This document shows, in pieces, positions 34,693 through 43,475 of a DNA stretch of 64,000 nt. This DNA is from Psychrobacter sp. (lineage in GTDB: Bacteria > Pseudomonadota > Gammaproteobacteria > Pseudomonadales > Moraxellaceae): NCBI RefSeq assembly GCF_030454045.1, contig NZ_JAKDJE010000003.1, positions 22,851-86,850 on the forward strand, written 5' to 3'. Every line of letters starts with the position of its first letter. Within the stretch, counting starts at the first letter, position 1. The position numbers were made by a program, and so were the translations under genes. The notes beneath the pieces were generated by a model. That model was not told the origin of the DNA and did not search any database. It saw nothing but the letters and a program-made list of their open reading frames with translations.

Positions 34693-36177
34693 ATGTTTGG
34701 GATAAAAGCCAAGAAGCAAAAAATTGATGCCAAAAAGCTGCTGGTCGCCATTGATAGCGCACTAGAGGCCAGTGACGCGGCCAGTGCTGACCAGCTGCTG
34801 TCAGAGACGGGCAAAACCCGCCAAGAGCTGCTAGATGCAGTGATGGCGGACGATGAGGTCATCAGCTGCTATGAGGATCTGCAAGGTGCGATCAACGCTG
34901 AGGCATGGCGTATCTGGGGTGAGGATGTCAATGAGGAGCTGATTAATCATCTGATTAAGACTGTGCGCCGATTGCTGCCCGACTTTATCCAGCTGGTGCT
35001 ACTCGCTAAGTTTAACGGCTATGCGGTGGCGGAGTATGTGTTTGAGCAACAAGCCAATGGGTTTTTGACGCTCAAATCTATCTTGTCCAAAGATGGCGAG
35101 CTGGATAGCTACACGCCCCAGCGAGACGGTACGGTGACGTTTGGTACTGAGGATGAGGTGATTGAGATTGACCAAAACATCAAGTACCTGGTACTTAAAA
35201 ACAAAGCGGTGCCAGCACGGCCAGCGGGTGAGCTGTTGGTCATCCGTGCCTATCCTGCGGTAGCGCTCAGACGGCGCGAATGGGCGTATGCTGGGCAGTT
35301 TATCGCTCGTTATGCTCAGCCGTATGTCGTCGGCAAGCAAGGCAGTAGTGGCTTTGGCGGTAACGTGACCGACTTTACCAGCAAGATATTTGCCTTTATC
35401 AATGGCGGCGCGATGGGTGTGGGCGCTGATGATGAGATTAATCTGCATCAGCTCAATGGCAACGGCGAGGCGTTTGAGCTGTTTGAGCGCTTGGCCAATA
35501 GACGCATCCAAAAGCTACTGCTGGGCAAGGTAAAAACCTCTGAGCTGACATCTGGTAGCCGTGCTGCACAAGAGACCGATGATGAGGCGCGGCATGACCG
35601 TATCAGCGGCTATCTGTCGCTGATGACACGGGGCATCCAGCACGCCATCGATGCGATTATCACGGTCAATCAGTACTGGGGCGTGCCCATCGTCGCCCCG
35701 CAAGGGATTTGGTTTGAGTATCAAAAGCAGACCAAGCCCGACCAAAACCGTGCGACGGTCGATAAGACCTATGCAGAGACTGGGCAGATTGTATTTACCA
35801 AAGAGTATTATTCTGAGATTTTAGGTTACGAAGAAAAGCACTTTAAGATGGTTGAGCCATCGGATAAGCCTGCGGTCGCTCAATTAGCCAAACAAGTGCA
35901 AGCGCTGTCGATGCAGATGTCAAACGGCCTGCCTGACAATATCACTGAGCCGACCACTGATGACGACATAGAGCATGACCGCGCTATCATGCAGCCCAAG
36001 ATAACCGCGCTGCTGTCGCTGCTGGGTGACTGCGAGAGCTATAGTGAGTTTGAGGAGCGTTTGCGCACGGCTGATCTGCCTGATGCCGAGCTGATCGCCG
36101 ACCTTGCCAATCAATGCGGTGACAGCTATGTGCAGGGCATCACCGATATGGCCGCACGCACCGACGAGGAGTCATAA
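34693..36177 (+). CDS. Portal protein (Mu gp29-like, DUF935)
   Basis: A 494-residue protein with the DUF935/Mu gp29 signature: YEDLQGAINAEAWRIWG, QLVLLAKFNGYAVAEYVFE, LVIRAYPAVALRRREWAYAG, a long central helix and GVPIVAPQGIWFEYQKQ. It forms the dodecameric portal at the prohead vertex. A low-complexity C-terminus (about 400-494) follows. The next gene starts 1 bp after the stop. Confidence 0.93.
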   Translation: MFGIKAKKQKIDAKKLLVAIDSALEASDAASADQLLSETGKTRQELLDAVMADDEVISCYEDLQGAINAEAWRIWGEDVNEELINHLIKTVRRLLPDFIQLVLLAKFNGYAVAEYVFEQQANGFLTLKSILSKDGELDSYTPQRDGTVTFGTEDEVIEIDQNIKYLVLKNKAVPARPAGELLVIRAYPAVALRRREWAYAGQFIARYAQPYVVGKQGSSGFGGNVTDFTSKIFAFINGGAMGVGADDEINLHQLNGNGEAFELFERLANRRIQKLLLGKVKTSELTSGSRAAQETDDEARHDRISGYLSLMTRGIQHAIDAIITVNQYWGVPIVAPQGIWFEYQKQTKPDQNRATVDKTYAETGQIVFTKEYYSEILGYEEKHFKMVEPSDKPAVAQLAKQVQALSMQMSNGLPDNITEPTTDDDIEHDRAIMQPKITALLSLLGDCESYSEFEERLRTADLPDAELIADLANQCGDSYVQGITDMAARTDEES

Positions 36178-37419
36178 ATGGGCGATGAGTATGATGAGGC
36201 TAATTTTGCCAAGCTGATAAATTTTGAGGCGTTGGCCAATTTTAAGGGCAAGTCGCTGCTGTCTAGCTATAGCTATCTGGATATGCTCGCGCGTGAGCAC
36301 GCTGTGGCGTTTAGTGTCGCTAAGATGCTCGATGAGGATATGCTGAGTGAGACGCAAGACGCTATCACGGCCGCCTTGGCAAACGGTACAGATTTTAGGG
36401 ACTTTGAAAAACGCCTCAAGCCGTACCTGATGAGCCGTGGCTGGTGGGGCGAGCAAGTCATGACTGACCCTGTGACCGGTGAGCGTAAAGCAGTGCAACT
36501 GGGTAGCACGCGGCGACTGCGCACTATCTATCATACCAATCTGCACAGCTCATACGCCGCTGGGCAGTGGCAGCGCATCCAAGACACCAAGGCGGCATTG
36601 CCCTATCTGCAATATATGCCATCTGTCGCTGGACGTAAGCGAGACGAGCACAAACGCTACTATGGAATCATACGCCCTGTCGATGACCCTATCTGGCAGC
36701 GTATCATGCCGCCCAATGGTTATGGCTGTCTGTGCTGGGTTAAGCAGTTGACACGCGCACAGGCGGAGCGTGCGGGCATCAGTGACGAGATTGAGCTGGA
36801 CGAGGTGGAAACAGAAAATCCGCGCACAGGCGATAAGATAAAATCGCCCCAAGGCATCGACCCAAGCTTTGACCATAACCATGACCGACTGACGGCCATA
36901 CGCAGTCTATACAGCGAAAAAGCGCAAACGTGGTCGCACGTCCCCAAGGCCAAGCAAGCGGCGAAAGCTGAGCAATATAAGCTAGACCTCGATAACTATA
37001 TGCAGACTGTGCTGGATATGCCGTCACTTAAACCGATGACGCCGCATATCAATACCGAGCAGTTTGCCGAGCGCCTCACCGCATTGAGCAAGATGAGCGC
37101 AGCGGACATTGCCAAGGCTGATAGGCAGTGGGCAGTCGCATCGATGAGCGCTAGTGTGCAAGACCAGCTGGGTATTGATAATGTGATTGCGTGGCTGCCT
37201 GAGCGGCTGCTGGGCGATATGGTCGGCAAGATGGGGCTGGATGATGTGCGTGCGCTGCTGGCCTCTACCAGTGATATGCTGGGCAGTATCGAGCAAATCA
37301 GCAAATCAGGCGGGCAATACGTCATCACATATACCAGTGATAAGGGGCTGCATAAGATGACGCTGGCGGTCGATAGTGAGTTAAAAACGCTGAATATTAT
37401 TGAGCTGGTGCGGATGTAG
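36178..37419 (+). CDS. Minor head protein, Mu gpF-like (SPP1 gp7 type)
   Basis: A 413-residue protein with the phage Mu F/SPP1 gp7 pattern: FKGKSLLSSYSYLDMLAREH, DFRDFEKRLKPYLMSRGWW, TIYHTNLHSSYAAGQWQRI, and MPPNGYGCLCWVKQLTRAQAE. It is thought to assist head assembly and DNA ejection. It is the last gene before a strong terminator, after which the head module restarts under its own promoter. Confidence 0.92.
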   Translation: MGDEYDEANFAKLINFEALANFKGKSLLSSYSYLDMLAREHAVAFSVAKMLDEDMLSETQDAITAALANGTDFRDFEKRLKPYLMSRGWWGEQVMTDPVTGERKAVQLGSTRRLRTIYHTNLHSSYAAGQWQRIQDTKAALPYLQYMPSVAGRKRDEHKRYYGIIRPVDDPIWQRIMPPNGYGCLCWVKQLTRAQAERAGISDEIELDEVETENPRTGDKIKSPQGIDPSFDHNHDRLTAIRSLYSEKAQTWSHVPKAKQAAKAEQYKLDLDNYMQTVLDMPSLKPMTPHINTEQFAERLTALSKMSAADIAKADRQWAVASMSASVQDQLGIDNVIAWLPERLLGDMVGKMGLDDVRALLASTSDMLGSIEQISKSGGQYVITYTSDKGLHKMTLAVDSELKTLNIIELVRM

Positions 37420-37516
37420 TTTGATAGCCTAGTACAGATAGCGTTTAACACCCGTTTAAACGCTCGACCACGCGTTTTTAAACTCACACCTATATCATTA
37501 CGCCAAAACACAACCA

Positions 37517-37553
37517 AAGCGCCTTAAATCGCAAATTTAAGGCGCTTTTTTTG
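37517..37553 (+). terminator. Intrinsic terminator after the F-like gene
   Basis: AAGCGCCTTAAAT and ATTTAAGGCGCTT form a 13-bp perfect stem around a short loop, followed by a T-run. It cleanly separates the terminase-portal operon from the protease-capsid operon. Confidence 0.92.
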
Positions 37554-37590
37554 TGCCTGCGATTTTTGGGCTTGCTGGCTTAATCTGACT

Positions 37591-37636
37591 ACCTGAACCG
37601 CGTCATCTAACCGTGATGCTCAGCGACTAGCATAAT
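37591..37636 (+). promoter_or_regulatory. Late promoter element, copy 2 (head module)
   Basis: ACCTGAACC, four bases, TCATCTAACC at 37591-37612, an 18-base gap and CATAAT at 37631-37636, identical in geometry to copy 1. It lies 62 bp ahead of the I-like protease gene, the position of the Mu PI promoter. Confidence 0.75.
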
Positions 37637-37697
37637 GAGGCTTTATAGATGTTCTGTATTTTATTAAAGCGATTTTACTCATTAGCTGGACGCCATT

Positions 37698-38690
37698 ATG
37701 CCCAAATCTAAAAAGACGACTGCAAACCCGCGAACCCTTAAAGTGCAATTATCCTCTGATGTCGCCATTGGTGACGCCGCCCCGCAAGGCGAGCTGCGCA
37801 AGTTTAGTGGCGTGGCGCATACAGGCAAGCCGTTTAGTTATGGCGGTATGCAGTGCGTGATTGAGCTATCAAGCGTCAAGTCGCATCCCAAACTGCCTAT
37901 GCTGCTATTGCACGACCGAGGCTGCCGCGCAGGATTTGGCGCGTTGTCAGTCGATCAGACGCTCAATATCGACGGTTATCTACTCAATAACGTGTACGGC
38001 AATGATGTCGCAACCGATGCTGATGCTGGGTTTCCTTGGCAGCTGTCCGCGCACATCGAGTCGCAGACAGTTGATGAGCTGGCACATGGTGAGACTGAGA
38101 CAGTAAACGGGCAAACCGTGACTGGCCCTGTGCTCATCATGCGTAACTCACACTGCTATGAGGTGTCGTTTACCCCCACAGGCGTTGATAGCGATACATT
38201 TGCGATGGTGCTGTCAGATGACGGCACAGACGCACCTACCTCACAACCAACCCCATCCCCAACTGATAAAACAGGTGACGATATGACCCTAGAAGAAGCC
38301 CTAGCGGCGCTCGAAGCGATGAAAGAGCAAAACGAAAAGCTGGTCGAAGAGATTGAGCAGCTAAAAGAAAAAGCCAAAGAAGCCGACGAAGCGGCACATG
38401 CTGCCAATGTCGATGCGCAACTGTCACAAGCGGGATTTGCCAAAAATGACGAAGGCTGGGACGGTATCAGTGCTACGACATATAAGATGCTGCTATCTGC
38501 TGATGACGCAGATGCCACCGCGCTAATTGGCGACTTACCTAAGCCGCAAGGTGCGGATGAGCGCACCCCGCCACCAGGGTTTTTGCTCAGTGAGCAGCAC
38601 GGCAGCGGTAATCAAAATCAGCAACACCAAACCAATGCCATGCTACGCGATGCCGAGGCACGCGCCGACGCCGCAAAAGGTTATATCTAA
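37698..38690 (+). CDS. Prohead protease, Mu gpI-like, with scaffold tail
   Basis: A 330-residue protein. Residues about 30-170 form a herpes/HK97-type serine protease, with His72 in LLLHDRG and Ser157 in YEVSFTPTGVD as likely catalytic residues. A Pro/Thr linker (175-195) leads to a long coiled coil (198-245) and a C-terminal capsid-contact region. It should cleave the scaffold and capsid during maturation. As in Mu, the C-terminal part can be made separately from an internal start. Confidence 0.88.
   Translation: MPKSKKTTANPRTLKVQLSSDVAIGDAAPQGELRKFSGVAHTGKPFSYGGMQCVIELSSVKSHPKLPMLLLHDRGCRAGFGALSVDQTLNIDGYLLNNVYGNDVATDADAGFPWQLSAHIESQTVDELAHGETETVNGQTVTGPVLIMRNSHCYEVSFTPTGVDSDTFAMVLSDDGTDAPTSQPTPSPTDKTGDDMTLEEALAALEAMKEQNEKLVEEIEQLKEKAKEADEAAHAANVDAQLSQAGFAKNDEGWDGISATTYKMLLSADDADATALIGDLPKPQGADERTPPPGFLLSEQHGSGNQNQQHQTNAMLRDAEARADAAKGYI
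38283..38690 (+). CDS. Internal scaffold protein, Mu gpZ-like (nested in frame)
   Basis: ATG 38283 is codon 196 of the protease gene, in the same frame, with AGGTGA at 38273-38278 as ribosome site. The 135-residue product (MTLEEALAALEAMKEQ...) begins exactly where the coiled coil starts and would be the free scaffold, as gpZ is in Mu. The start and site are read from sequence; expression is inferred. Confidence 0.6.
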   Translation: MTLEEALAALEAMKEQNEKLVEEIEQLKEKAKEADEAAHAANVDAQLSQAGFAKNDEGWDGISATTYKMLLSADDADATALIGDLPKPQGADERTPPPGFLLSEQHGSGNQNQQHQTNAMLRDAEARADAAKGYI

Positions 38691-38789
38691 ATCATACAAC
38701 CAGTCACCGCGCGTCTGCATTACGGTGCGGTGATTGTTTTACGCAACTTATTACACACGCTTTTACACATCGAACCCTAGGAGCACCCT

Positions 38790-39116
38790 ATGCCTGATTT
38801 AACCATCGGCGATATCCTCAAATCAGAGGCTGATCCAAATAGCCGCATTGCTATCCCTGCGCCTGTCGGCACTAAAGCGGGACAGCTGGTCAAATATGCA
38901 GAACGTAACGAGCACTTGATCGCGCTGACTGACGAGACCAATGGCGAAGTGTTGGTACAGCCGCATAACTGCGTCATGTTTTTGGGCGGCGTCTTACAAG
39001 CCGATATCGACAGTCAGTTTACTGATGAAGATAATACCGTGGCCTTGACTACCGCAGCACTTATCAAGCAAGGCGATTTGTACGGTATCAAGTACGTCGG
39101 CACGCCCAGCGCCTAA
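38790..39116 (+). CDS. Head decoration or stabilisation protein
   Basis: A 108-residue protein with ISRIAIPAPVGTKAG-like segment (SRIAIPAPVGTKAGQLVKY), VLVQPHNCVMFLGGVL and AALIKQGDLYGIKYVG. Small beta-rich proteins of this kind, located between protease and capsid genes, cap the capsid lattice. The place and length fit the family; the exact fold is not proved. CTAGGAG precedes ATG 38790. Confidence 0.7.
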   Translation: MPDLTIGDILKSEADPNSRIAIPAPVGTKAGQLVKYAERNEHLIALTDETNGEVLVQPHNCVMFLGGVLQADIDSQFTDEDNTVALTTAALIKQGDLYGIKYVGTPSA

Positions 39117-39184
39117 ACGCTAATTAACAACTCTTTAACCCTAATTTAAACCGCATTTAATTTACAGCTAACAAGGATTGCATT

Positions 39185-40177
39185 ATGCCTTTATCTAATG
39201 AGAGTCAATACGGCGTGAAGCCTATGACTGAGGCTATTAACAAACTACCTGCCACGCCTACGATCATCCGTAGTCTGGGCATCTTTAAGCCTGAATATCT
39301 AGACACCACCAGCGTGGTCGTTGAGTCAAAAGAAGGCGTGCTGTCGTTAGTGCCAGCCGTCCCGCGCGGCACGCCTGGCGAGCCAGTGGCGACGACTAGT
39401 CGCGGCAAGCGAGAGTCGTTTGAGATGCTGCATTTGCCCAAGCACGACATCGTGCGCGCTGACGATGTGCAAAACGTCAAGTCGTTTGGTAGTGACAACA
39501 AAGCCGAAACGGTCGCAGGTAAAGTCAATGACAAGCTTGCTGATATGAAGTTTGATATTGAATATACGCGCGAGCATTTGATGCTAGGCGCCATCAAAGG
39601 CAAAATCTTGGACGCAGATGGTACGCCGCTGGTCGATATCTATGATCGCTTTGGCCTGACTCGCAAGACCTTTACCTGGAATTTGTCCGGCGAAAGCTCA
39701 AACGTCGGCAAGATGATTGATGATGCGGTGACTGCACTCAGCAAAAAGCGTGGCGGCGAGCCTGTGAATGGCTGGTATGTACTGTGCTCGCCTGAGTTTA
39801 TGCAGGCGGTCATCTATCACAAAACGATGACTGCGCTATATGAGCGCTATCAAGACGGTAAGGTCTACCGCGAAGGCGACACCAATGTCGGCTTTAAGCA
39901 TAAAAACCTAGAGTTTATCCAGTATGACCATGTATTTGAGTCTGGTCTGCAAATCAAAGCTGGCGAAGCTGAGATCATTCCGAAAGGCACCCGCAAGACG
40001 TTCCGCGAGTACTTTGCCCCTGCTGATACTGCTGCTGCGGTCAATACCAAAGCCAAGCCGTACTATGCGAGCCGTGAGCCGTTGGGTCATGGTAAGGGCT
40101 ATGACCTAGAGGCGCAGTCCAACCCATTGCCATTGCTGCTACGTCCTGACCTTGCCGCTACGCTAAAAGCGACCTAA
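39185..40177 (+). CDS. Major capsid protein (lambda gpE type)
   Basis: A 330-residue protein with the order of the gpE family: TPTIIRSLGIFKPEYLDTTS at the N-terminus, VPRGTPGEP, FEMLHLPKHDIVRADDVQ, a central domain, NGWYVLCSPEFMQAV and the C-terminal PLPLLLRPDLAATL. It should form the HK97-fold shell. Mu's own capsid (gpT) belongs to a different sequence family, so the head module is a mosaic. AACAAGGA lies just upstream of ATG 39185. Confidence 0.88.
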   Translation: MPLSNESQYGVKPMTEAINKLPATPTIIRSLGIFKPEYLDTTSVVVESKEGVLSLVPAVPRGTPGEPVATTSRGKRESFEMLHLPKHDIVRADDVQNVKSFGSDNKAETVAGKVNDKLADMKFDIEYTREHLMLGAIKGKILDADGTPLVDIYDRFGLTRKTFTWNLSGESSNVGKMIDDAVTALSKKRGGEPVNGWYVLCSPEFMQAVIYHKTMTALYERYQDGKVYREGDTNVGFKHKNLEFIQYDHVFESGLQIKAGEAEIIPKGTRKTFREYFAPADTAAAVNTKAKPYYASREPLGHGKGYDLEAQSNPLPLLLRPDLAATLKAT

Positions 40178-40245
40178 TCGCCTTTCCCCTTGACTGGCGA
40201 CAGTCGGTCAAGGGTCTTTATACAAACTTTTAAGACAAGGTAAAG

Positions 40246-40470
40246 ATGATGAGCGATAAACCAAAAATCACAGGCTACCGCCAATTGACTGACGCTGATA
40301 TTGATCTGATGAATCAAGTCAAAGCGAAAGGTCAGGAGATGGGCGAGCTGATCGATAAGCTCAAAAGCACTGACGGCTTAGACCAGCGTTGGATTGCTAC
40401 TGGCGCAACCGATATCCAAAAGGGCTTGATGTGCGTCACCCGTGGCATCGCCCAGCCGAACAGTTTTTAA
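40246..40470 (+). CDS. Acb2-like anti-CBASS cyclic-oligonucleotide sponge
   Basis: A 74-residue protein with the Acb2/Tad1 hairpin-domain pattern: ITGYRQLTDADIDLMNQVK, a middle helix GQEMGELIDKLK, and DQRWIATGATDIQKGLM followed by TRGIAQPNSF. From memory, Acb2 of Pseudomonas phage PaMx33 needs Tyr11 and Lys26 to bind 3',3'-cGAMP, and both are at these positions here. Acb2 sequesters cyclic di- and trinucleotide signals and so blocks CBASS (and in relatives Thoeris) abortive defence. It lies between the capsid and gp36-like genes in the late operon. Whether this copy binds ligand is untested. Confidence 0.82.
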   Translation: MMSDKPKITGYRQLTDADIDLMNQVKAKGQEMGELIDKLKSTDGLDQRWIATGATDIQKGLMCVTRGIAQPNSF

Positions 40471-40479
40471 GGTAAAAAC

Positions 40480-40884
40480 ATGATTACATCACAAGACATG
40501 ATTGATCGCTTTGGCAGCAAAGAGATGGTAGGTGTTACCAATGAGCAGCCCCGTCATGACTCAGTGATTGATGATGTGGTCATGCAAGCCGCGATTGGCG
40601 ATGCGGTCAGTGAGGTGGTGAGTTATTTGCGCCCCGCAGGGCTTGAGTATCAAGCAGACACAGCGCCACGCGTGCTCAAGCTCAAAGCGTGTGACATCGC
40701 GCGGTACTACTTGTATGACAATGGCGTCACGCCCATCGTCGAGGCGCGTTATGAAGCCGCGACAAAATGGCTCGATAAGGTCAAAAAAGACCCGTCGATG
40801 CTGACAGGTCAAGTCGTCAAGCCGCCATCTGATAGTACGGTGCATGTAATACCAAACCCCGTGCCAACTTTATGGGATAACTGA
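40480..40884 (+). CDS. Mu gp36-like neck protein (DUF1320)
   Basis: A 134-residue protein beginning MITSQDMIDRFGSKEMVGV with VSYLRPAGLEYQ and LKACDIARYYLYD, typical of the DUF1320/Mu gp36 family of head-completion or connector proteins. ATG 40480 follows AAGG. It overlaps the next gene by one base. Confidence 0.9.
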   Translation: MITSQDMIDRFGSKEMVGVTNEQPRHDSVIDDVVMQAAIGDAVSEVVSYLRPAGLEYQADTAPRVLKLKACDIARYYLYDNGVTPIVEARYEAATKWLDKVKKDPSMLTGQVVKPPSDSTVHVIPNPVPTLWDN

Positions 40885-41306
40885 TGCAAGTCGATGTCGT
40901 ACATGATCTAACAGGCGTATCGGACAGACTAGAGCGGCTAGCCCAAGGCATGGGCGACTTAACACCCGTCATGCAGGCGATAGGCGCTGTCGTAGAGGGC
41001 AGCACGCGTGAGCGGTTTAGCACCAAGACCGCGCCTGATGGCTCAAGCTGGGCTGATCTTAAGCCGTCAACGCTAGAGGCTAAAAACGGACGCGGTGGGA
41101 CGCTGGTAGACCGTGGCGACTTGATGCGCTCAATCACCACCTTTGCATCGAGTACGTCTGTCAGCGTTGGCTCAGACCGTCCGTACGCCAAGTATCACCA
41201 GACGGGCACGCCTAATATGGAGCAGCGCGAGATATTTGGACTATCCAGCGATGACGTGACCGATATTCAAGCGCTGCTAAATGATTTTATGAGTGACCTA
41301 CTATGA
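40884..41306 (+). CDS. Phage virion morphogenesis protein (P2 gpS / Mu gpG type)
   Basis: A 140-residue protein with VSDRLERLAQGMGDLTPVMQ, the family motif FSTKTAPDGSSWADLKPST, LVDRGDLMRSI and YAKYHQTGTPN. It is a tail-completion or head-tail joining protein. It starts in the stop of the gp36-like gene (TGATG) and overlaps the next gene by 4 bases. Confidence 0.92.
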   Translation: MQVDVVHDLTGVSDRLERLAQGMGDLTPVMQAIGAVVEGSTRERFSTKTAPDGSSWADLKPSTLEAKNGRGGTLVDRGDLMRSITTFASSTSVSVGSDRPYAKYHQTGTPNMEQREIFGLSSDDVTDIQALLNDFMSDLL

Positions 41307-41782
41307 CGATGACTGATAACAAACCCGCCTGGCGTGATGATATTTTAGCCTGCTATCCGTATTTGCTGGAGCGATTGCGCGGTATCGATGCGGTCTATCA
41401 AGTGTGCGAGGCGCAAGACTTTGCGGCGATTAGCGGTAAAGACCGCCGCCAAATCCCCACAGACGGCGCAGTCTATGTGCTGCTTGACGGCTTTACGCCA
41501 AGTAGTGACAACAACGACAGCCGCGAGCAAACAATTGAAATTGGGTTTAGCGTCATCTTAACCAAGCAGCAAGTCACGCCAAACCCCGCCGCTGATAGCG
41601 TGGGTCCGACATTGACTGCGATTAGCAAGGCGCTACAAGGCTTTGACCCAGTTGATGAACAGGGGCGCGCGTTGACAGTATCATCATTTAAGCAAGCAAA
41701 GGCGCTTGCTATTCAGTATGAGTATGGCTTTGCGTTTTTCCCCTTGCGATTTACAACCACGGTCGCCGTGGTGCAGGACTGA
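41303..41782 (+). CDS. Mu gp37-like protein, putative tail terminator
   Basis: A 159-residue protein with WRDDILACYPYLLERLRGI at the start and a C-terminal strand-rich region ending FFPLRFTTTVAVVQD. It matches what I recall of the gp37/DUF1834 family found at this position. A tail-terminator role is inferred from its place right before the tail tube. Confidence 0.75.
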   Translation: MTMTDNKPAWRDDILACYPYLLERLRGIDAVYQVCEAQDFAAISGKDRRQIPTDGAVYVLLDGFTPSSDNNDSREQTIEIGFSVILTKQQVTPNPAADSVGPTLTAISKALQGFDPVDEQGRALTVSSFKQAKALAIQYEYGFAFFPLRFTTTVAVVQD

Positions 41783-41784
41783 TT

Positions 41785-41988
41785 ATGCATAAAAACCTAA
41801 CGCTCGCAGATGCACTGCGCCACGCTTTGATGCAGATGGCCAAGGCCGCTAAGCTTTTTGCGTCACTCTTACATACTGCAAATAAGGACAACACTATGTG
41901 GTCATCAAGTATTTTGGACTGTCACGCCCACTGGCTACTCATCGCGCATAACCCGCGCAATAACCGCCATACCAAGCGTAAAAAGTAA
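41785..41988 (+). CDS. Hypothetical small phage protein
   Basis: A 67-residue basic protein (NRHTKRKK at the end) with a helical N-terminus (LADALRHALMQMAKAAKLFASLL). ATG 41785 has AGGA 6 bases upstream. No family recognised. Confidence 0.6.
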   Translation: MHKNLTLADALRHALMQMAKAAKLFASLLHTANKDNTMWSSSILDCHAHWLLIAHNPRNNRHTKRKK

Positions 41989-42047
41989 TTTTAATCCTTA
42001 ATCAAGCACGTTTTTAAATAGCATTTAAACCACAAGGAGATTTTCTC

Positions 42048-42785
42048 ATGGCACAACGAGGCAAGAAGTACAGCGGCGACTTATACGCACGCAAATGGGG
42101 TACTAACGACGGGTTTTTGATGGTTGGTAACGTCACTGAGCTTACGACCAGCAAAGAGTCTGAAAAAGACCAGTTAACCAGCACTGGTCGCGGCGAGTAT
42201 GGCGAGGTCATCGACTCAGATAGCAAGCCTGGCACCACTGAGCTGTCGATTAAGTTTAATACCTTTGATAAGCTTGCAATGGCGCGCGTCATGATGGGTG
42301 AGGCTGTGGACTTGGAGACCGCGCCTGTGACCATTACTGACGAGCCGCTGACGGTCACTACTGGCTGGATTAAGCTTGCCCATCGTGATATCGACCCGGC
42401 AACATTTGTACTCAGCGACACAGAAGACACGCCCAATGTTATTGAGGCGACGCAGTATGAGCTTAATCCACGTCTAGGTATGATCCGATTTAACGAGACT
42501 GCCACGCCTGTAGCCGACAGCACCGTGACTTATAGCGGCACAACGCTTGGACGTGCAGGCTATATGATTGACGCCAATACGCTGTCATCATTGCCACTTG
42601 AGATGTATCTGGATGGCAAAGACCGCATCAGCGGCGCGGATGGCATTTTAGACATGCCGCATGGCGACCTATCTAGTGACAGCGAAATCAATTGGATGAG
42701 TGACGACTGGTGGGAGGGCGGATTATCCGGGCCTCTTATCAAAGACCCCGGCAAGCCGACCATGCGCTTTACTGAGTACAAGTAA
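42048..42785 (+). CDS. Major tail tube protein (siphovirus type)
   Basis: A 245-residue protein with GNVTELTTSKESEKDQLTS, TTELSIKFNTFDKLAMARVM and a C-terminal GYMIDANTLSSLPLEMYLDG. Strand-rich sequence, a strong AAGGAG ribosome site and location between the gp37-like gene and the tape measure indicate the tail tube. There is no contractile sheath gene anywhere in the tail module, unlike Mu. Confidence 0.82.
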   Translation: MAQRGKKYSGDLYARKWGTNDGFLMVGNVTELTTSKESEKDQLTSTGRGEYGEVIDSDSKPGTTELSIKFNTFDKLAMARVMMGEAVDLETAPVTITDEPLTVTTGWIKLAHRDIDPATFVLSDTEDTPNVIEATQYELNPRLGMIRFNETATPVADSTVTYSGTTLGRAGYMIDANTLSSLPLEMYLDGKDRISGADGILDMPHGDLSSDSEINWMSDDWWEGGLSGPLIKDPGKPTMRFTEYK

Positions 42786-42816
42786 TCAGTAAAAGTAACT
42801 AGCGCAAGTGTTTAAT

Positions 42817-42852
42817 AAAATCAGCAGACAATTTTTGTTTGCTGATTTTTTG
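42817..42852 (+). terminator. Intrinsic terminator after the tail tube gene
   Basis: AAAATCAGCA and TGCTGATTTT form the outer stem, with a T-run following. It isolates the two-gene moron cassette from the virion operon. TATGAT at about 42856-42861 is a possible -10 of an independent promoter. Confidence 0.85.
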
Positions 42853-42890
42853 TTGTATGATGCGATAAAGTTTGTCGACAAAGGTGAGGT

Positions 42891-43460
42891 ATGAAAAGGT
42901 TTTTAGCATTATCGCTGGTAGCAATGATAGCAGGATGTGGCGGCGGGTATGATGATATGGATGCTGCCCGCGCTGGAATGAGTGGTATCGGCAGTTCTAC
43001 GTCATCGCCCACCACCCCTGATGGCAAGAGTCTCTGGGAGTACAGCCAGACTGGTACATCAAGGTTTGCACAGATGCGTTCGCTCAATACCATTGCGACA
43101 GACAATCAGTATAACGACGCCATTATGCTGGTAAGAATACATAACTTTATCAACTCAAGTGGTGTGGCAAAAGACTATCTAAACATCACCGTGCTATTTG
43201 CCAGTACTGATTGCGCGGTAAATTGCCAGCTACGCTATAAGAAAAACGGCAGCACAAGCGCTGTCTATCAAGTCCGCGAAAGCGTTAATGGTGTATTCAG
43301 CGAAAACAGCTTTGCGCTGGGTGACATGGAAAAGCTCATAAAAGCGATAAAAACGTCTGGCAAGGCATCGATATCAGTACCGCTGATTGGTGTGCCAGAC
43401 GCGGAATTTGAGTTTGATTTTAGCGGTTATGACAATGACTATATGACCGCCGAGCGCTAA
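42891..43460 (+). CDS. Moron lipoprotein
   Basis: A 189-residue protein with a lipoprotein signal (MKRFLALSLVAMIAGC; Cys16), a Gly/Ser/Thr-rich linker to about residue 50 and a strand-rich domain with a CAVNCQ pair. It lies between the tail tube and tape-measure genes, behind its own terminator, which is typical of a lysogenic-conversion moron. A surface function such as superinfection exclusion is a guess. AAGGTGAGGT precedes ATG 42891. No family recognised. Confidence 0.8.
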   Translation: MKRFLALSLVAMIAGCGGGYDDMDAARAGMSGIGSSTSSPTTPDGKSLWEYSQTGTSRFAQMRSLNTIATDNQYNDAIMLVRIHNFINSSGVAKDYLNITVLFASTDCAVNCQLRYKKNGSTSAVYQVRESVNGVFSENSFALGDMEKLIKAIKTSGKASISVPLIGVPDAEFEFDFSGYDNDYMTAER

Positions 43461-43475
43461 GACAAGGAGCATGAT

